Position numbers and translations under genes: made by a program
Shown here: piece after piece, positions 54,074 to 64,000 of the stretch
How positions within the stretch are numbered: position 1 is the stretch's first letter
Layout: each line of letters opens with the position of its first letter
Assembly (NCBI GenBank): GCA_028714035.1
Contig: JAQTNA010000003.1
Span: 87,106-151,105, forward strand
Reading direction: 5' to 3'
Source of the DNA: Rhodocyclaceae bacterium
GTDB lineage: Bacteria > Pseudomonadota > Gammaproteobacteria > Burkholderiales > Rhodocyclaceae
Length of the DNA stretch: 64,000 nucleotides
Notes under the pieces: model-generated
Told to the model about the DNA's origin: nothing
Databases searched by the model: none
The model's input: only the letters and a program-made list of their open reading frames with translations

Positions 54074-57000
54074 CTATCCCTTGCGCACCGCGCGCAGCGC
54101 CTGTAGAGCCCGGGGATAGTTGAACACTTCCAGGCTGTTGAGCAGTTCCCGGCCCTGCTCGCCATAGGCGGCGAGTAGTCGAGGCGCGATCTCCCGCACC
54201 AGGCTCAGGGCGTCCCGATCACTTCCAGATAGCATGTTTTCCAGCCGGTCCAGAATCGGCGCCAGGTCTTGCTGTTCGGCTGAAGGAATGGACAAAGCGG
54301 CGGCGGAAGAGATCCCCTTCGGCAGGGCCAGGGTCGCCTGAGCCAGCGCCCGGTAGGCTTGCCTCAGGACATCCATGAGTTCGGCCAGCTTCTCTGGCGC
54401 CAGACCGTCCCGGGCGGCCGATTCCAGGCGAATGGCCGCATCCTGCACCGCCGTCGCCCCCAGCGTTCCAGCCCCGCCCTTGATCGAGTGCGCCAGACGG
54501 CAGGCCTGCACCGGATCACCGGCGGCCAGGCTGGCGTCCAGTCCGGCCAGCTCCCGCTCGGCCACTTCGGCAAATCGCGTGAGCACCCGCCGATAGCTGT
54601 CCACCCTGCCGAGCACATTCCTGAGGCCGGCCTCGGCATCAAGCCCCGGCAAGCGTGCCAACTCGGACACGGCGTCTTCGCCCACCGGCGCCGGTACCGG
54701 GCGACCGGATGCCGCGGCCGGTCCCCCGCCCTCGCGCTCCGGGAGCCAGCGCAGGAGCGCGGCATAGAGGTGCTCGGGGGTCACGGGCTTGCCCACATGA
54801 TCGTTCATGCCGGCCTCCAGACAGCGCAGGCGGTCCTCCTCGAAGGCATTCGCCGTCATGGCCACAATCGGCACACGCTCGCGCCCCGGCAGGAGGCGAA
54901 TCGCCCGCGTGGCATCCAGGCCATCCATGACAGGCATCTGCATGTCCATGAGAATCAGGTCGTAGCTCTTCCTGCCCACGGCGGCCACGGCTTCCGCACC
55001 GTTTTCCGCCAGATCCACTTGCAGGCCCGCATCCCGGAGGATGTCCAGCGCCACTTCCTGGTTGACCGGGTTGTCCTCCACCAGGAGCAGATGGACGCCG
55101 GCCTGGCGGCTGCGCAGGAGCGCAGCGTCATCGCCCACGGCATCCTGCCTGCGTGGGTGCCTCCCGACGGCCAAGCCGAACATGCCGGCCAGGCAATCCA
55201 GCAAGGAAGAAGGTGTCACCGGCTTGGCGAGAACGACCTCGACGCCGGGAGGAGGCGACTGCCGGGACTGGGGTCCGGACAAGGTGAGCAGGACGCGGGG
55301 AGGCGACGCCATGAGCGGCAGGGCGGCGATGCGTTCGACCACTTCCGGCCCATCCAGATCAGGCAGGTGCCCATCAAAAATGGCCAGATCCATGGGGGCT
55401 CCCGCCAGGTCGGCCGCCTCGATGGTATCCAGAGCCTTTTCTCCGGAGGCCACCAGGATGGCCTTCATGCCCAGGCCGGCCAGAAGTTCTCCCATGGCCT
55501 CCCGCACTTCGGCCACATCGTCCGCCACCAGAACCCGGTGGTCACGCAAGCCGCTTGCCGGCAGTTCGGCGCGCCATCCCTCCCCGCGGGTCAGCCGGGC
55601 GGTAAACCAGAAGGTGCTGCCACTGCCCTCCCGGCTGTTCACCCCCACGGCGCCACCCATCATTTCCGCCAGTTTTCGGCTGATGGCGAGCCCCAGCCCG
55701 GTCCCCCCGAAACGACGGGTCGTGGAACTGTCGGCCTGCTCGAAAGCCTGGAACAATCGCGCCTGGTCTTCCGGGCGGATGCCGAGACCCGTGTCCTTGA
55801 CCTCGAAACGGGCCAGCAGCCCCCGATCATCCTCCCCGACCAGACGGGAGCGAATGAGGATGGACCCTTTTTCGGTGAATTTCAGCGCATTTCCAAGGAA
55901 ATTGAGCAGTATCTGCCCCAGGCGCAGGGAATCGCCATGCAGCGGCCCGGACAGGCGCGGATCCAGGTCATAGACCACCTCCAGCCCCTTTGCCTCTGCC
56001 TTGGCACAGATGAAGTTGCACGCCTTGTCCAGCACATCCTCGAATTCGAACTCGCGGGTTTCCAGGCTGAGTTTCCCGGCCTCGATCTTGGAGATATCGA
56101 GAATGGCATTGATGATGGACAGCAGGTGCTCCGCCGCGTCCAGAATTTTCTGCAACTGATCCTGGAGATGGGGGTCCGTCAGATGCCGCTGCATGAGGTG
56201 GGCCAGGCCGATGATGGCGTTCATCGGCGTGCGGATCTCGTGGCTCATGTTCGCCAGGAAGCTGCTCTTGGCGCGGTTCGCCGCCTCGGCCGCGTCCTTG
56301 GCCTCGGCCAGTGCGAGCTCGGCGCGGCGGCGCATGATCATGCGCCACAGGTCGGTGCTGATGAGATGCAACTCCCGGGCATCGGACTCGTCGTAATCGG
56401 ACTGCTTGTTGCCCACGCCCAGGAGCGCCCACACCTTGCCAGCCTCGATGACCGGCACCACCATGTGGCGCACGACGTGGGGATGGCCGTCCGGATAGCC
56501 GTGGCGCTCGGGAAGATTCTGGTAGTCGTTGTGAATCACCGGTTCGTGCACGCGCACGGGGTCGGCCCAGACACCCGCCCGGGCCAGGGGGTAGTGGGAT
56601 TCAAACTCCAGCGTGCACTGTTCCCGCATGCCGGAGGACCAACTCGAAAGCTCGAGCATCTGCTGGCTTTCGTCCACGAAATGGAGATAGCCGATCTCGC
56701 TGCCCGATAACCGCACGGCTTCGTCCACTCCTCGCTGCAGCAATTCCTTTTCGTCCAGGCCGCCCGCCTGCTGGCTCAGGGAGAACATGGCGGAAAGCCG
56801 TCGGTCACTCAAACGCAGGCGCTGGTTGGCGGTTTCCAGGTCGCTCGTGTGTTCGGCCACCAGATCTTCCAGATGCAGCCGGTACTTCTCCAGCTCCACC
56901 TCGGCCCGCTTGCGCTCGGTAATGTCGTTGGCCAGGGCGATAAGCACCGTCTGGCCAAAATAGCTGCCGCGGGAGACGCGCACCTCCTTGGGGAATACCT

Positions 57001-58531
57001 CGCCATCGGCCCGCACGGCCCAGAATTCGAAATGTTGCGGCTCGCCGGCCTGGGCACGGCCGAGCATCTCCCGCACCTGGCCGAGATCGTTTTTTCCGGG
57101 CGCGGCCACGTCGGCCGGAGATCGCCCGACGAACCATGCCGCCGATCGCCCATACATCTGCTGGGCACCCTTGTTCACATCCACGAAGCGGCCATCCGGC
57201 GCCAGAATGTAGATCGCCTCGGATACGCTATCGAACAGCCCCCGCCAACTGGCCTCGCTTTCCTTCAGCTTCTCGTCCGCCCGCTTGCGGGCGCTCACGT
57301 CCCGGCAAACGAAGAAGGAAAGTTTCTTGCCCGCCACGACGGCACCGTTGGCCGTCACTTCCACATCGAAAAGACTGCCGTCCTTCCTTTGATACTGGGT
57401 CTCGAAGTTGATGGCATTCACGTCGGTGCTGCACAGCATGGCCACCAGGTCTTCCCGTGCCCAGCCCAGATCCCAGTCCCATACGTGCAAACCGGCCATT
57501 TCCTCCGGGCTGTAGCCGAGCATTTCGGCGTGCTGGCGATTGGCCTCGAAAACCTTGCCCTCGTGATCCAGGATGACGATGCCGTCCCGGGACTCCTCCA
57601 CGAGGATGCGGCGGCGGACGGCCTCGTTCTCCAGGGCGCGCTCGGCGGCCTTTTGCTCGCCGATGTCGCGCCACACGGCGACCACCCTATCCCGTCCGCG
57701 AATGTTGGCAAAACGCAGGTCCAGGTGCACCTCCAGCAGGCTGCCATCCTTCCGGCGATGGACATTGTCAATGCTGGCGCAGCCGGCCTGACGCAGTTGC
57801 GGCATGAAACGCCGGATGCCGGCCTCATCGAATGCGGGATTTCCCTGGATATCGGTCAGTTTGAGGCGGGAGAACTCTTCCCGGGTATACCCCAGTTGTT
57901 CGTGGGCGGCATCGTTGAATTCGACAAAGCGCAGGGTTTCCTGGTCCACCAGCTCGATGGCCACGGCCGCCTGGCTGAAAATGGCGCCGAGCAGTTCTTC
58001 CCTTTCCTCCAGGGCATCGCGCGCCTCGTCACGTTGCGATTCGATTTCCCGGGTATGCAGCTCGCTTACGCGGCAGAGATGAATGGCCTTGGCCAGATTG
58101 GCCATCACCGGCTCGAACAAGTCCTCGACGGGAAGGCGGGTCTCGGGCAATTCCGGGGTCAGGAGAAGGATGGCCCCAACCCCTGGAATGGCAAGGCGCA
58201 TACAGACGCCGTGAGGCATACTGGCCAAGCCGAGCGGCGCGACAAGGCCCTCGCCTTTCAGCAGACCGGAAGGCCCTCGCACCAGAGACGCCGGCAAAGG
58301 CAAGGAACAGCCCACCTTCTGCGCCAATTCATAACTGCCGACACAGGCGGCGAGAAGGGCATCCACCTCCTCCCCGTCCTTGGGCACGTCGAGGAACACC
58401 GCTCCGGCGGGAAAGGACGTGTGATAGAGAAGTCGCTGTAGAAAACGGGTAAGCAACGCCCGAAGCTGAACCTCACTGGAGAGAGTGAGAGCCAGGTCAT
58501 AGAGAATGGCGAGGCGTTGTTCCTGGTTCAA
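54074..58531 (-). CDS. Very large hybrid sensor histidine kinase (multi-PAS/GAF, two receivers, Hpt)
   Basis: About 1485 residues and no membrane helix, so cytoplasmic. An N-terminal GAF-like region is followed by at least three PAS domains ([57 protein letters not shown]) and a second GAF domain ([18 protein letters not shown]). HisKA has H764 in [11 protein letters not shown]; HATPase has [11 protein letters not shown] and [13 protein letters not shown]. Two receivers follow, the second with D1196 in [13 protein letters not shown], and the C-terminal Hpt domain has H1348 in [10 protein letters not shown]. The open frame runs up to 58774, but the family start and gene coupling point to TTG 58531, whose TTGA overlaps the FIST gene stop. 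The FIST protein is its likely input. Confidence 0.88.
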   Translation of the reverse strand: MNQEQRLAILYDLALTLSSEVQLRALLTRFLQRLLYHTSFPAGAVFLDVPKDGEEVDALLAACVGSYELAQKVGCSLPLPASLVRGPSGLLKGEGLVAPLGLASMPHGVCMRLAIPGVGAILLLTPELPETRLPVEDLFEPVMANLAKAIHLCRVSELHTREIESQRDEARDALEEREELLGAIFSQAAVAIELVDQETLRFVEFNDAAHEQLGYTREEFSRLKLTDIQGNPAFDEAGIRRFMPQLRQAGCASIDNVHRRKDGSLLEVHLDLRFANIRGRDRVVAVWRDIGEQKAAERALENEAVRRRILVEESRDGIVILDHEGKVFEANRQHAEMLGYSPEEMAGLHVWDWDLGWAREDLVAMLCSTDVNAINFETQYQRKDGSLFDVEVTANGAVVAGKKLSFFVCRDVSARKRADEKLKESEASWRGLFDSVSEAIYILAPDGRFVDVNKGAQQMYGRSAAWFVGRSPADVAAPGKNDLGQVREMLGRAQAGEPQHFEFWAVRADGEVFPKEVRVSRGSYFGQTVLIALANDITERKRAEVELEKYRLHLEDLVAEHTSDLETANQRLRLSDRRLSAMFSLSQQAGGLDEKELLQRGVDEAVRLSGSEIGYLHFVDESQQMLELSSWSSGMREQCTLEFESHYPLARAGVWADPVRVHEPVIHNDYQNLPERHGYPDGHPHVVRHMVVPVIEAGKVWALLGVGNKQSDYDESDARELHLISTDLWRMIMRRRAELALAEAKDAAEAANRAKSSFLANMSHEIRTPMNAIIGLAHLMQRHLTDPHLQDQLQKILDAAEHLLSIINAILDISKIEAGKLSLETREFEFEDVLDKACNFICAKAEAKGLEVVYDLDPRLSGPLHGDSLRLGQILLNFLGNALKFTEKGSILIRSRLVGEDDRGLLARFEVKDTGLGIRPEDQARLFQAFEQADSSTTRRFGGTGLGLAISRKLAEMMGGAVGVNSREGSGSTFWFTARLTRGEGWRAELPASGLRDHRVLVADDVAEVREAMGELLAGLGMKAILVASGEKALDTIEAADLAGAPMDLAIFDGHLPDLDGPEVVERIAALPLMASPPRVLLTLSGPQSRQSPPPGVEVVLAKPVTPSSLLDCLAGMFGLAVGRHPRRQDAVGDDAALLRSRQAGVHLLLVEDNPVNQEVALDILRDAGLQVDLAENGAEAVAAVGRKSYDLILMDMQMPVMDGLDATRAIRLLPGRERVPIVAMTANAFEEDRLRCLEAGMNDHVGKPVTPEHLYAALLRWLPEREGGGPAAASGRPVPAPVGEDAVSELARLPGLDAEAGLRNVLGRVDSYRRVLTRFAEVAERELAGLDASLAAGDPVQACRLAHSIKGGAGTLGATAVQDAAIRLESAARDGLAPEKLAELMDVLRQAYRALAQATLALPKGISSAAALSIPSAEQQDLAPILDRLENMLSGSDRDALSLVREIAPRLLAAYGEQGRELLNSLEVFNYPRALQALRAVRKG

Positions 58532-59667
58532 GGTGGATCCCAAGTTCGGCAAACGAGCGCGGCGTTGTGGAACAGAGGATAGCCCCAAAGCAGGCGATTG
58601 CCAATCTCGCCCAGGGACAGCGCTCCGGCGATTCGCCCGGCGCCGCTGGCGGCAGCCAGATTGCCCAGTTCGTCCCGGGCGCCGTCCCCCAGATGCAGGC
58701 GGCGGCCCGCACAGTAAAAGACCAGGAGTTCCCGCCCCTCGATGGGGCCATCGTGCATCGAAAGGCTCCGGCATAACTCATCCACGGTATGCCTGTCGCC
58801 GACGACGGGAGCCTGCAACACCACCAGCAAGGCATTGGCGGGAATCTCGCCGACGCACAGCAGGGAGCCATCATCCTGCAACGCCACCGGTATCCTTACC
58901 ACCACCTCATCGTTGGCCCGAAGAATGCCAAACGGGAAATGGCTGGCGTAACGATAGAAGTTCTCCGGATTGAGTTCCACCCCGTACTGCGACAGCACCA
59001 GTTCCCGGTAGGCCTCGAAGGCCGGACGCCAGCCGATGGAGATGATGCGATTGCCGTCGGTGGAACTAGCCATCATCATACGCTCCGGCGCACTGTAGCC
59101 ATGTTCCAGCGCGCCGCCGCGACCATCGGGCAGGAAAAGCCATAGCACGCCATCTCCCACCAGGCGCTCGCCATCGAACAGGCAAGGCATGGGCAGAAAG
59201 GTCTCGCTGCCGGCATTGACCCCGGCATAGCCGACCCGATCCGCGAGATTCAGATAGAGGCCGTCCAGGACGCTGCCGATGACCGGCACCATGGCATCAA
59301 AGACCATGAAGAGGGTGCGGCACTCAGGCCCCAGATGAGGCGATACGGCGGCGGCGATGGCGTCGCCTGCCTGCGCCACCGGCAAACCCGCCAGGGAAAC
59401 GATGCCGAAGGCCGGCATTTCGTTCAGACGCAACAACCAGACGCCTTGCCGAAGGAAACCACTATCCCCAAGCAGTTCAGGAAATATGGCACCCGCCAGA
59501 GGCACTCCCGCCGCCCGACATGCCTCCTGCAAGACCCCGAGGTTCCGGCTCTCAGCCTCCGGTAGCAGGGCGAAGACACCACAGACCGGATACTCACGGC
59601 GCCATCCGCTCAGGATCTGTCCGAGGCTTTCCGGATCAAGTATCTCGGCATATGCGAAGGCATCCAC
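58528..59667 (-). CDS. FIST sensory domain protein
   Basis: 379 residues with FIST N-terminal features ([52 protein letters not shown]) and the C-terminal FIST_C region ([45 protein letters not shown]). FIST domains are proposed small-ligand sensors, possibly for amino acids. The start is GTG 59667 with GAGGAG seven bases upstream; the ATG at 59663 is out of frame. The stop overlaps the kinase start (TTGA), so sensor and kinase are coupled in translation and likely form one signalling unit. Confidence 0.87.
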   Translation of the reverse strand: MDAFAYAEILDPESLGQILSGWRREYPVCGVFALLPEAESRNLGVLQEACRAAGVPLAGAIFPELLGDSGFLRQGVWLLRLNEMPAFGIVSLAGLPVAQAGDAIAAAVSPHLGPECRTLFMVFDAMVPVIGSVLDGLYLNLADRVGYAGVNAGSETFLPMPCLFDGERLVGDGVLWLFLPDGRGGALEHGYSAPERMMMASSTDGNRIISIGWRPAFEAYRELVLSQYGVELNPENFYRYASHFPFGILRANDEVVVRIPVALQDDGSLLCVGEIPANALLVVLQAPVVGDRHTVDELCRSLSMHDGPIEGRELLVFYCAGRRLHLGDGARDELGNLAAASGAGRIAGALSLGEIGNRLLWGYPLFHNAALVCRTWDPP

Positions 59668-59777
59668 GACGGACTCCTCTTATGACTTTAGACGTAACAG
59701 TTATCGGCATGATATCCGGGTTCTTGACGACCGCTTTGCAAAACAATCGCGATACCCCGGTAGTACCCAGGCGCCGC

Positions 59778-61178
59778 TCAGCCCGTCCAGCCGGGTACCC
59801 ATCCCGGCTCTTCGGGTTCACATTGCCAGTCGAGCGCGACGCCCAGTCCGGCCACCCAGACCAGATCTTCCCCGCACCACAGGCAGGGCAGGACATCGCG
59901 GCGCCATGGCGGCACCGCGGCTTCCTGCAGGAGCTTCTTGAGGCTGCGCCCGGGACGATGAGCATCCGGGCGAAACTGCTCCCCCCCCTGGCGCGGACGG
60001 ATCAGGACCGGCGCCTTGCCAAGACGCTCAGCGCGAATGCCGGCTCCATGGGCCGGATCGAACAGCAGCCGGCCGCCCGCCCAGGGTACTTCCCTTTCCC
60101 CCCGCCAGGGCCGTTCGACGGGCACCGACCTCTGCGGCACCAGATAGGCGGCGCCCCGATGACGCCTGAGATACAAGCCCTGCCCGCTTCGCCCCAATTT
60201 TATCGCCACCCCCGCATCGCTCCCGGCCTCCAGCAGTTGCCGCCGCATCTCGCCCAAATGCCGCGCATCCGGCGCCAGGACGCCATTTTTCTGTAGCCAG
60301 TGACGCAACAAATTCCGGCCCCGGGCGGCGCTTAGTCGAGCCAGTAGCGCCACCGGCAGCCCACCGTCAGGCTGGAGACCAGCCAGGTCGAGGTCGGCGA
60401 GTTCCGAGAGCAATCCCGCCGCCTCGGAAAAATGTTCCGTAGCCCTGGACAGGCTGTCATGCGCATGGGGAAAACGATGCCGTAGCGTCGGCAGGACTTC
60501 GGCCCGAAGGAAATTGCGGGTCAAGGCCATGTCGGCGTTGCTCTCGTCCTCGATCCAGGACAAGCCATGGCGGCGGGCATAGGTCTCGATGTCGGCCCGG
60601 GAAACCGCCAGCAGGGGGCGAAGCAGTTCGGACGAGGACGTCAAGGAGGGATCGGATGACGCGAGAGGACGCGCTTCAGGCATGGCCGAGGCCCCATGCA
60701 CCCCGGCGCCCCGCAGAAGATTGAGCAGCAGGGTCTCAGCCTGGTCGTCCCTATGGTGGGCGAGCACAATCCAGCGGGTGTCCGCTCGGGCGTAGGCCAG
60801 GTATCGGCCCTCCCTCGCGGCGGCTTCGAGCCCCAGGCCGGAAGTCCGGGAAACCCGCAGCCGCACGATTTCCAGAGGAACCCCCCAGTCCCGGCACAGC
60901 CCTGCGCAGAAGTCCGCCCAGCAGTCCGCGTTGGGACTCAGGCCATGATGGACGTGGAGCGCCCCGAGATCGAAGGCCAAATCCAGGTCGGAATCCGTCC
61001 GCAGCCCCGCGAGAACGTGGAGCAGAACCACCGAATCCACGCCGCCCGAAAGCCCCACCAGGAGCCTGGGGGGAGACAATTCATCCGAACGACGGGGAAG
61101 ATGGCGGTGCAGGACCCTGCCGACCGCCACCCGAAGGGTTTCGGACTCAGGCGACGGCCTGTTCCTTGAACTTGCCAT
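59778..61178 (-). CDS. tilS: tRNA(Ile)-lysidine synthetase
   Basis: 466 residues. The N-terminal PP-loop ATPase has SGGVDS at 44-49 and [25 protein letters not shown], with [20 protein letters not shown] typical of TilS. A central and a C-terminal TilS domain follow ([16 protein letters not shown]). It lysidinylates C34 of the CAU anticodon of tRNA-Ile2, an essential step for reading AUA. ATG 61178 overlaps the end of accA by 32 bases; accA-tilS adjacency is common in beta- and gammaproteobacteria. Confidence 0.93.
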   Translation of the reverse strand: MASSRNRPSPESETLRVAVGRVLHRHLPRRSDELSPPRLLVGLSGGVDSVVLLHVLAGLRTDSDLDLAFDLGALHVHHGLSPNADCWADFCAGLCRDWGVPLEIVRLRVSRTSGLGLEAAAREGRYLAYARADTRWIVLAHHRDDQAETLLLNLLRGAGVHGASAMPEARPLASSDPSLTSSSELLRPLLAVSRADIETYARRHGLSWIEDESNADMALTRNFLRAEVLPTLRHRFPHAHDSLSRATEHFSEAAGLLSELADLDLAGLQPDGGLPVALLARLSAARGRNLLRHWLQKNGVLAPDARHLGEMRRQLLEAGSDAGVAIKLGRSGQGLYLRRHRGAAYLVPQRSVPVERPWRGEREVPWAGGRLLFDPAHGAGIRAERLGKAPVLIRPRQGGEQFRPDAHRPGRSLKKLLQEAAVPPWRRDVLPCLWCGEDLVWVAGLGVALDWQCEPEEPGWVPGWTG

Positions 61179-62115
61179 AGGCCATGAGACGATCGAAGCG
61201 CCTTTCCAGCAAGTCGGCCGTGGAAAGCTCCGAATGCTGGCGCAGGCATTCCTGGAGGGATTTCTTCAGGGACTGGGCCATGGTCCGGTAGTCTCGATGG
61301 GCCCCCCCGGTGGGCTCGCTCACGATCTTGTCCACCAGACCCAAAGTCTTGAGGCGGGTCGCGGTGATGCCCATGATTTCCGCCGCTTCTCCCGCCTTTT
61401 CCGCGCTCTTCCAGAGGATGGAAGCGCAACCCTCCGGGGAAATCACGGAATAAGTGGAGTATTGGAGCATCAGCACCGAGTCACCGACGGCAATGGCCAG
61501 CGCGCCGCCGGACCCCCCTTCACCGATGATGGTGCAGATGACCGGCACCTTGAGCTCGGCCAGCACCATCAGGTTGCGGCCGATCGCCTCCGACTGCCCC
61601 CGCTCTTCCGCGTCAATGCCGGGATAGGCGCCGGGCGTATCCACGAAGGTGAATACGGGCAGTCCGAATTTTTCCGCCAGACGCATGAGTCGTAGCGCCT
61701 TGCGATAACCTTCCGGGCGAGGCATGCCGAAGTTGCGGAAAATCTTTTCCTTGGTGTCCCGGCCCTTCTGATGACCGATCACCATTACCGACTGGCCATT
61801 GAAGCGTGCGATGCCGCCCACGATGGCATGATCGTCGGCAAAAGCGCGGTCGCCATGCAACTCCTGAAAGTCGGTGAAAAGGTGCTCAACGTAATCGAGG
61901 GTGTAGGGCCGCTGCGGGTGCCGCGCCACCTGGGCGATCTGCCAGGGTGAGAGCTTGCCGTAGATATCCTTGGTCAGCCCACGGCTCTTGGCTTCCAGCC
62001 GCAGGATCTCGTCGGAAATATCCACCGCCGAATCATCCTGCACAAAGCGAAGCTCTTCGATCTTGGCTTCCAGTTCGGCGATAGGCTGCTCGAAGTCGAG
62101 GAAAGTCGTTTTCAT
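61147..62115 (-). CDS. accA: Acetyl-CoA carboxylase carboxyltransferase, alpha subunit
   Basis: 322 residues, near the E. coli length. It starts [21 protein letters not shown] and has [56 protein letters not shown] and the oxyanion glycines in [16 protein letters not shown]. With AccD it transfers carboxyl from biotin to acetyl-CoA in the first step of fatty-acid synthesis. AGGT five bases before ATG 62115 is a modest ribosome binding site. The frame extends upstream without support. Confidence 0.95.
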   Translation of the reverse strand: MKTTFLDFEQPIAELEAKIEELRFVQDDSAVDISDEILRLEAKSRGLTKDIYGKLSPWQIAQVARHPQRPYTLDYVEHLFTDFQELHGDRAFADDHAIVGGIARFNGQSVMVIGHQKGRDTKEKIFRNFGMPRPEGYRKALRLMRLAEKFGLPVFTFVDTPGAYPGIDAEERGQSEAIGRNLMVLAELKVPVICTIIGEGGSGGALAIAVGDSVLMLQYSTYSVISPEGCASILWKSAEKAGEAAEIMGITATRLKTLGLVDKIVSEPTGGAHRDYRTMAQSLKKSLQECLRQHSELSTADLLERRFDRLMAYGKFKEQAVA

Positions 62116-62206
62116 CGTTACCTGGCCCGGGAAAGGGAACCGGCGGATTTTACCCGAATCCGCCGGTTCCCGCTGTCGCCTACGGGCCGAATACCCGCCA
62201 AGCGGA

Positions 62207-62671
62207 TCAGCGAGGCGGCGCAGCCGGAACCTTCTGCCAGCCCCCACGGCACTGAGGCACGTAAGGATAATAGCCCGCAGGATTCCGGCAGTAGTACCAA
62301 TACTGGACCGGAGCCGGTGCCGCGACGGGCGCGGGAGGCGGTGCATAGACGGGGGGGGCGGGTACCACCTGCGGCTGTTCCACCATCACCACCGGAGGTT
62401 GATAGGGGTCCGGGTAGGGATAGACGGGGGCGGAATAGAGATACCACGTCCCACCCACGATCCACCACCAGCCCAGGCGCCCGCCATGCCTGCCTTGATG
62501 CCAGCGACCACCGCGCCAGAGCTCCAGATCGTGCTCGTGAAAATTACCCCGCCAGTGGCGATCATGCCCCCGTTCGAAATGCTCCGGCCGATCTGCCAGG
62601 GCTTGCTGGCTGAGCAGCCCCCCGGCCAGAAGCAGGCCCAACAGGCCGATTCGTGAAAGCTTATTGCTCAT
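62207..62671 (-). CDS. Secreted Tyr/Pro-rich protein with C-terminal YWYYC module
   Basis: 154 residues with a signal peptide ([21 protein letters not shown], cleavage near ALA). The middle has [20 protein letters not shown], then a proline-rich linker. The C-terminal module is [18 protein letters not shown] followed by GGWQKV, with two cysteines that could pair. The same module ends the protein at 63257. Function is unknown; it is a small envelope or surface protein. GGAG seven bases before ATG 62671 selects that start over ATG 62683. Confidence 0.75.
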   Translation of the reverse strand: MSNKLSRIGLLGLLLAGGLLSQQALADRPEHFERGHDRHWRGNFHEHDLELWRGGRWHQGRHGGRLGWWWIVGGTWYLYSAPVYPYPDPYQPPVVMVEQPQVVPAPPVYAPPPAPVAAPAPVQYWYYCRNPAGYYPYVPQCRGGWQKVPAAPPR

Positions 62672-62710
62672 TTCAGTCTCCATTTCCAAGGAACGCAGAG
62701 TGCAAATCCA

Positions 62711-63244
62711 TCAGCGAGGGGGAGGCGGCGCATATCCGGATGGAGGCGGTGGCGGATAGTATCCTCCGGCCGCGGGCAGCGGAGCATAACTACCGGCAGA
62801 CGGTGCGGACTGCAACTGCCCGGAGACCGGCACCCTGTGCCCCTTCGCATACATGCACTGCGTATAGGCCACATCGTAATGCCGCTGGGTGGCGTAGCCG
62901 GTACTCTGGGCCGCGCCGGCCCCCGCCATGCTGCCCATGGCGAGGCCAACGGCTGCACCGCTGCCCGCGCCTCGGCTACCGTCCGCCGCCGCGCCGATCG
63001 CGGCACCGACCAGGGTACCCACCACGGCACTCTTTACCCCGGCATCCGTGGCCGCCTGATTGGCATCTGCGCCACCGATCTGACCTTGTGCGTACTGGCG
63101 GCAGACGGAATCGTCATACCGGAATTGATCGAAGTTCTTTCCCGTTCCCGGCAGAACCATCACGTTCGGCCCCACGGGCACGGTGGTGCACCCGCCAACT
63201 ACCAAGGCCACACACGACACCATGACTTTCAATGACTTGGACAT
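62711..63244 (-). CDS. Glycine-zipper lipoprotein
   Basis: 177 residues. VALVVGGC forms a lipobox with the cysteine at residue 19, so the protein should be lipidated. Two cysteines follow (VCRQYAQGQ and YTQCMYAKGH). A glycine-zipper segment VGAAIGAAADGSRGAGSG and AVGLAMGSMAGAGAAQ can insert in membranes, and the tail is PPPPPSGYAPPPPR. Family members are outer-membrane lipoproteins of the RcsF/SlyB-like or YMGG class. It sits between two YWYYC-module genes. Confidence 0.8.
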   Translation of the reverse strand: MSKSLKVMVSCVALVVGGCTTVPVGPNVMVLPGTGKNFDQFRYDDSVCRQYAQGQIGGADANQAATDAGVKSAVVGTLVGAAIGAAADGSRGAGSGAAVGLAMGSMAGAGAAQSTGYATQRHYDVAYTQCMYAKGHRVPVSGQLQSAPSAGSYAPLPAAGGYYPPPPPSGYAPPPPR

Positions 63245-63256
63245 GAATAATCTCCT

Positions 63257-63628
63257 TCACTGGCCGGCGGGCTGGGGCGACACCTTCGTCCATCCGCCCG
63301 GGCATGTTGCGACGTAGGGATAGTAACCCTGGGGATTGGCGCAGTAATACCAATAGGATTGCTGGGGTGTGGCCTGGGGTGCGGCCTGGGGCACGGGCAT
63401 GGGGGACAACTGTTCCACGTAGACCGGTGGCGCGGGCGGCACGATCACTATGGGCGGTTGGGGATAGTAGGGCTGGTAATAGGGGCCGGGGTAGTACGGC
63501 GGCCACAGCGGCACGTCGAGCACCACACCAACGTGGCCATGCCCGTGACCATACCCGTGCTGCGCAAGGGCGCTCTGGGAACCGAAGGCCGCAACGAGCA
63601 AGGCCGCCGCCAGTAGGTATTTCCTCAT
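63257..63628 (-). CDS. Secreted His/Tyr/Pro-rich protein with C-terminal YWYYC module
   Basis: 123 residues. Signal peptide MRKYLLAAALLVAAFGSQSALA, then a His/Gly-rich start (QHGYGHGHGHVG) that may bind metal, a Tyr/Pro-rich middle (WPPYYPGPYYQPYYPQPP) and the module YWYYCANPQGYYPYVATC followed by GGWTKV. It is the sister of the gene at 62207. GCAGGAG lies directly before ATG 63634, leaving the second ATG at 63628 at ideal distance, so I chose 63628. Function is unknown. Confidence 0.75.
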   Translation of the reverse strand: MRKYLLAAALLVAAFGSQSALAQHGYGHGHGHVGVVLDVPLWPPYYPGPYYQPYYPQPPIVIVPPAPPVYVEQLSPMPVPQAAPQATPQQSYWYYCANPQGYYPYVATCPGGWTKVSPQPAGQ

Positions 63629-63843
63629 GTTCATCTCCTGCAACACCACGGGCCGGCGCGCGGTGTCCTTCGTTTGTTTGCCCGGGACTCCTGAACCGAG
63701 CCGCGGGCAAGCCGTCCATGGAAAAATTATGGCAGGAGAAATCCAGAAAAGGACATGACGCAACAATTAATTGCCAAGCACGGGACAGAAGTACAAAGGG
63801 GATACAAAGCCGGCGGGTTGTGCGGAAGGCGGTAGACGGCACG

Positions 63844-63873
63844 ACGCCCCGCTAGGGAAGGCTAGCGGGGCGT
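63844..63873 (-). terminator. Terminator of the rrn operon
   Basis: A perfect 12-base stem (63844-63855 with 63862-63873, ACGCCCCGCTAG against CTAGCGGGGCGT) around a 6-base loop lies about 15 bases downstream of the 5S 3' end. It lacks a long T-run, but stem strength and position fit. Confidence 0.75.
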
Positions 63874-63887
63874 TGTGGTATGGGGTG

Positions 63888-64000
63888 TCTGACGATGACC
63901 TACTTTCTCACGGGTAATCCGCAATATCATTGGCGCGGTTTCGTTTCACGGTCCTGTTCGAGATGGGAAGGGGTGGTACCGAAACGCTATGGTCGTCAGA
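63888..64000 (-). rRNA. rrf: 5S ribosomal RNA
   Basis: On the minus strand the sequence begins TCTGACGACCATAGCG at the window edge and ends TCGTCAGA, whose ends pair as helix I. Inside are the conserved CCACCCCTTCCCATCTCGAA and AACAGGACCGTGAAACG loops, and the whole is about 113 bases, as in betaproteobacteria. The 5' end may extend one or two bases past the edge. 23S and 16S should lie beyond the window to the right. Confidence 0.93.

Noticed and set aside
58531..58774. N-terminal extension of the giant kinase across the FIST gene
   Set aside because: The extra 80 residues are Arg/Pro/Gly-rich and overlap the conserved FIST C-terminal domain in another frame.

Overview
The window is GC-rich, tightly packed chromosomal DNA that looks betaproteobacterial. 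The right edge carries a 5S rRNA of betaproteobacterial type, the end of an rrn operon on the minus strand. Other pointers are the accA-tilS pair, a long ppc, DUF1302/DUF1329 envelope genes and several c-type cytochromes. A Rhodocyclales/Nitrosomonadales-like relative is my inference; no 16S is in the window. I see no phage, integrase, transposase, tRNA or CRISPR.

Left part (1-14.4 kb): a minus-strand respiratory operon encodes an octaheme tetrathionate-reductase-family cytochrome, a four-helix cytochrome b and a small c-type cytochrome. A sigma-54 activator is divergent from it. The operon has a near-consensus -24/-12 promoter, and palindromic candidate activator sites lie in the shared intergenic region. 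A signalling block follows: a PAS chemoreceptor, a hybrid histidine kinase and two HD-GYP response regulators, the second interrupted by one in-frame TAG.

Central metabolism and catabolism (14.4-30.2 kb): a glycerate kinase with a tiny Cys/His protein behind it; a plus-strand operon acetate-CoA ligase / E1alpha / E1beta / E2 / acyl carrier protein without E3; then eight minus-strand genes (USP-hemerythrin fusion, quinone reductase-like enzyme, TauD dioxygenase, beta-keto-acid cleavage enzyme, MFS carrier, small hydrolase, DsbA-like protein, acetoacetyl-CoA synthetase). The cleavage enzyme should release acetoacetate, which the synthetase would re-activate, so this looks like an uncharacterised catabolic route.

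30.4-45.6 kb: a MalT-type LuxR regulator, a DUF1302-DUF1329-YCF48-RND envelope/transport set, then acyl-CoA ligase, a bifunctional hydroxyacyl-CoA dehydrogenase/hydratase and thiolase. This reads as uptake or export of a hydrophobic acid linked to beta-oxidation. The bifunctional enzyme carries an in-frame REP-like palindrome.

45.8-64 kb: a second Cys-PAS sigma-54 activator with a DUF3365 haem protein, ppc, modABC plus a four-Cys small protein, a very large hybrid kinase coupled to a FIST sensor gene, tilS, accA, three small envelope proteins, and the 5S gene with its terminator. All functional statements come from reading motifs by eye; no database search was run.
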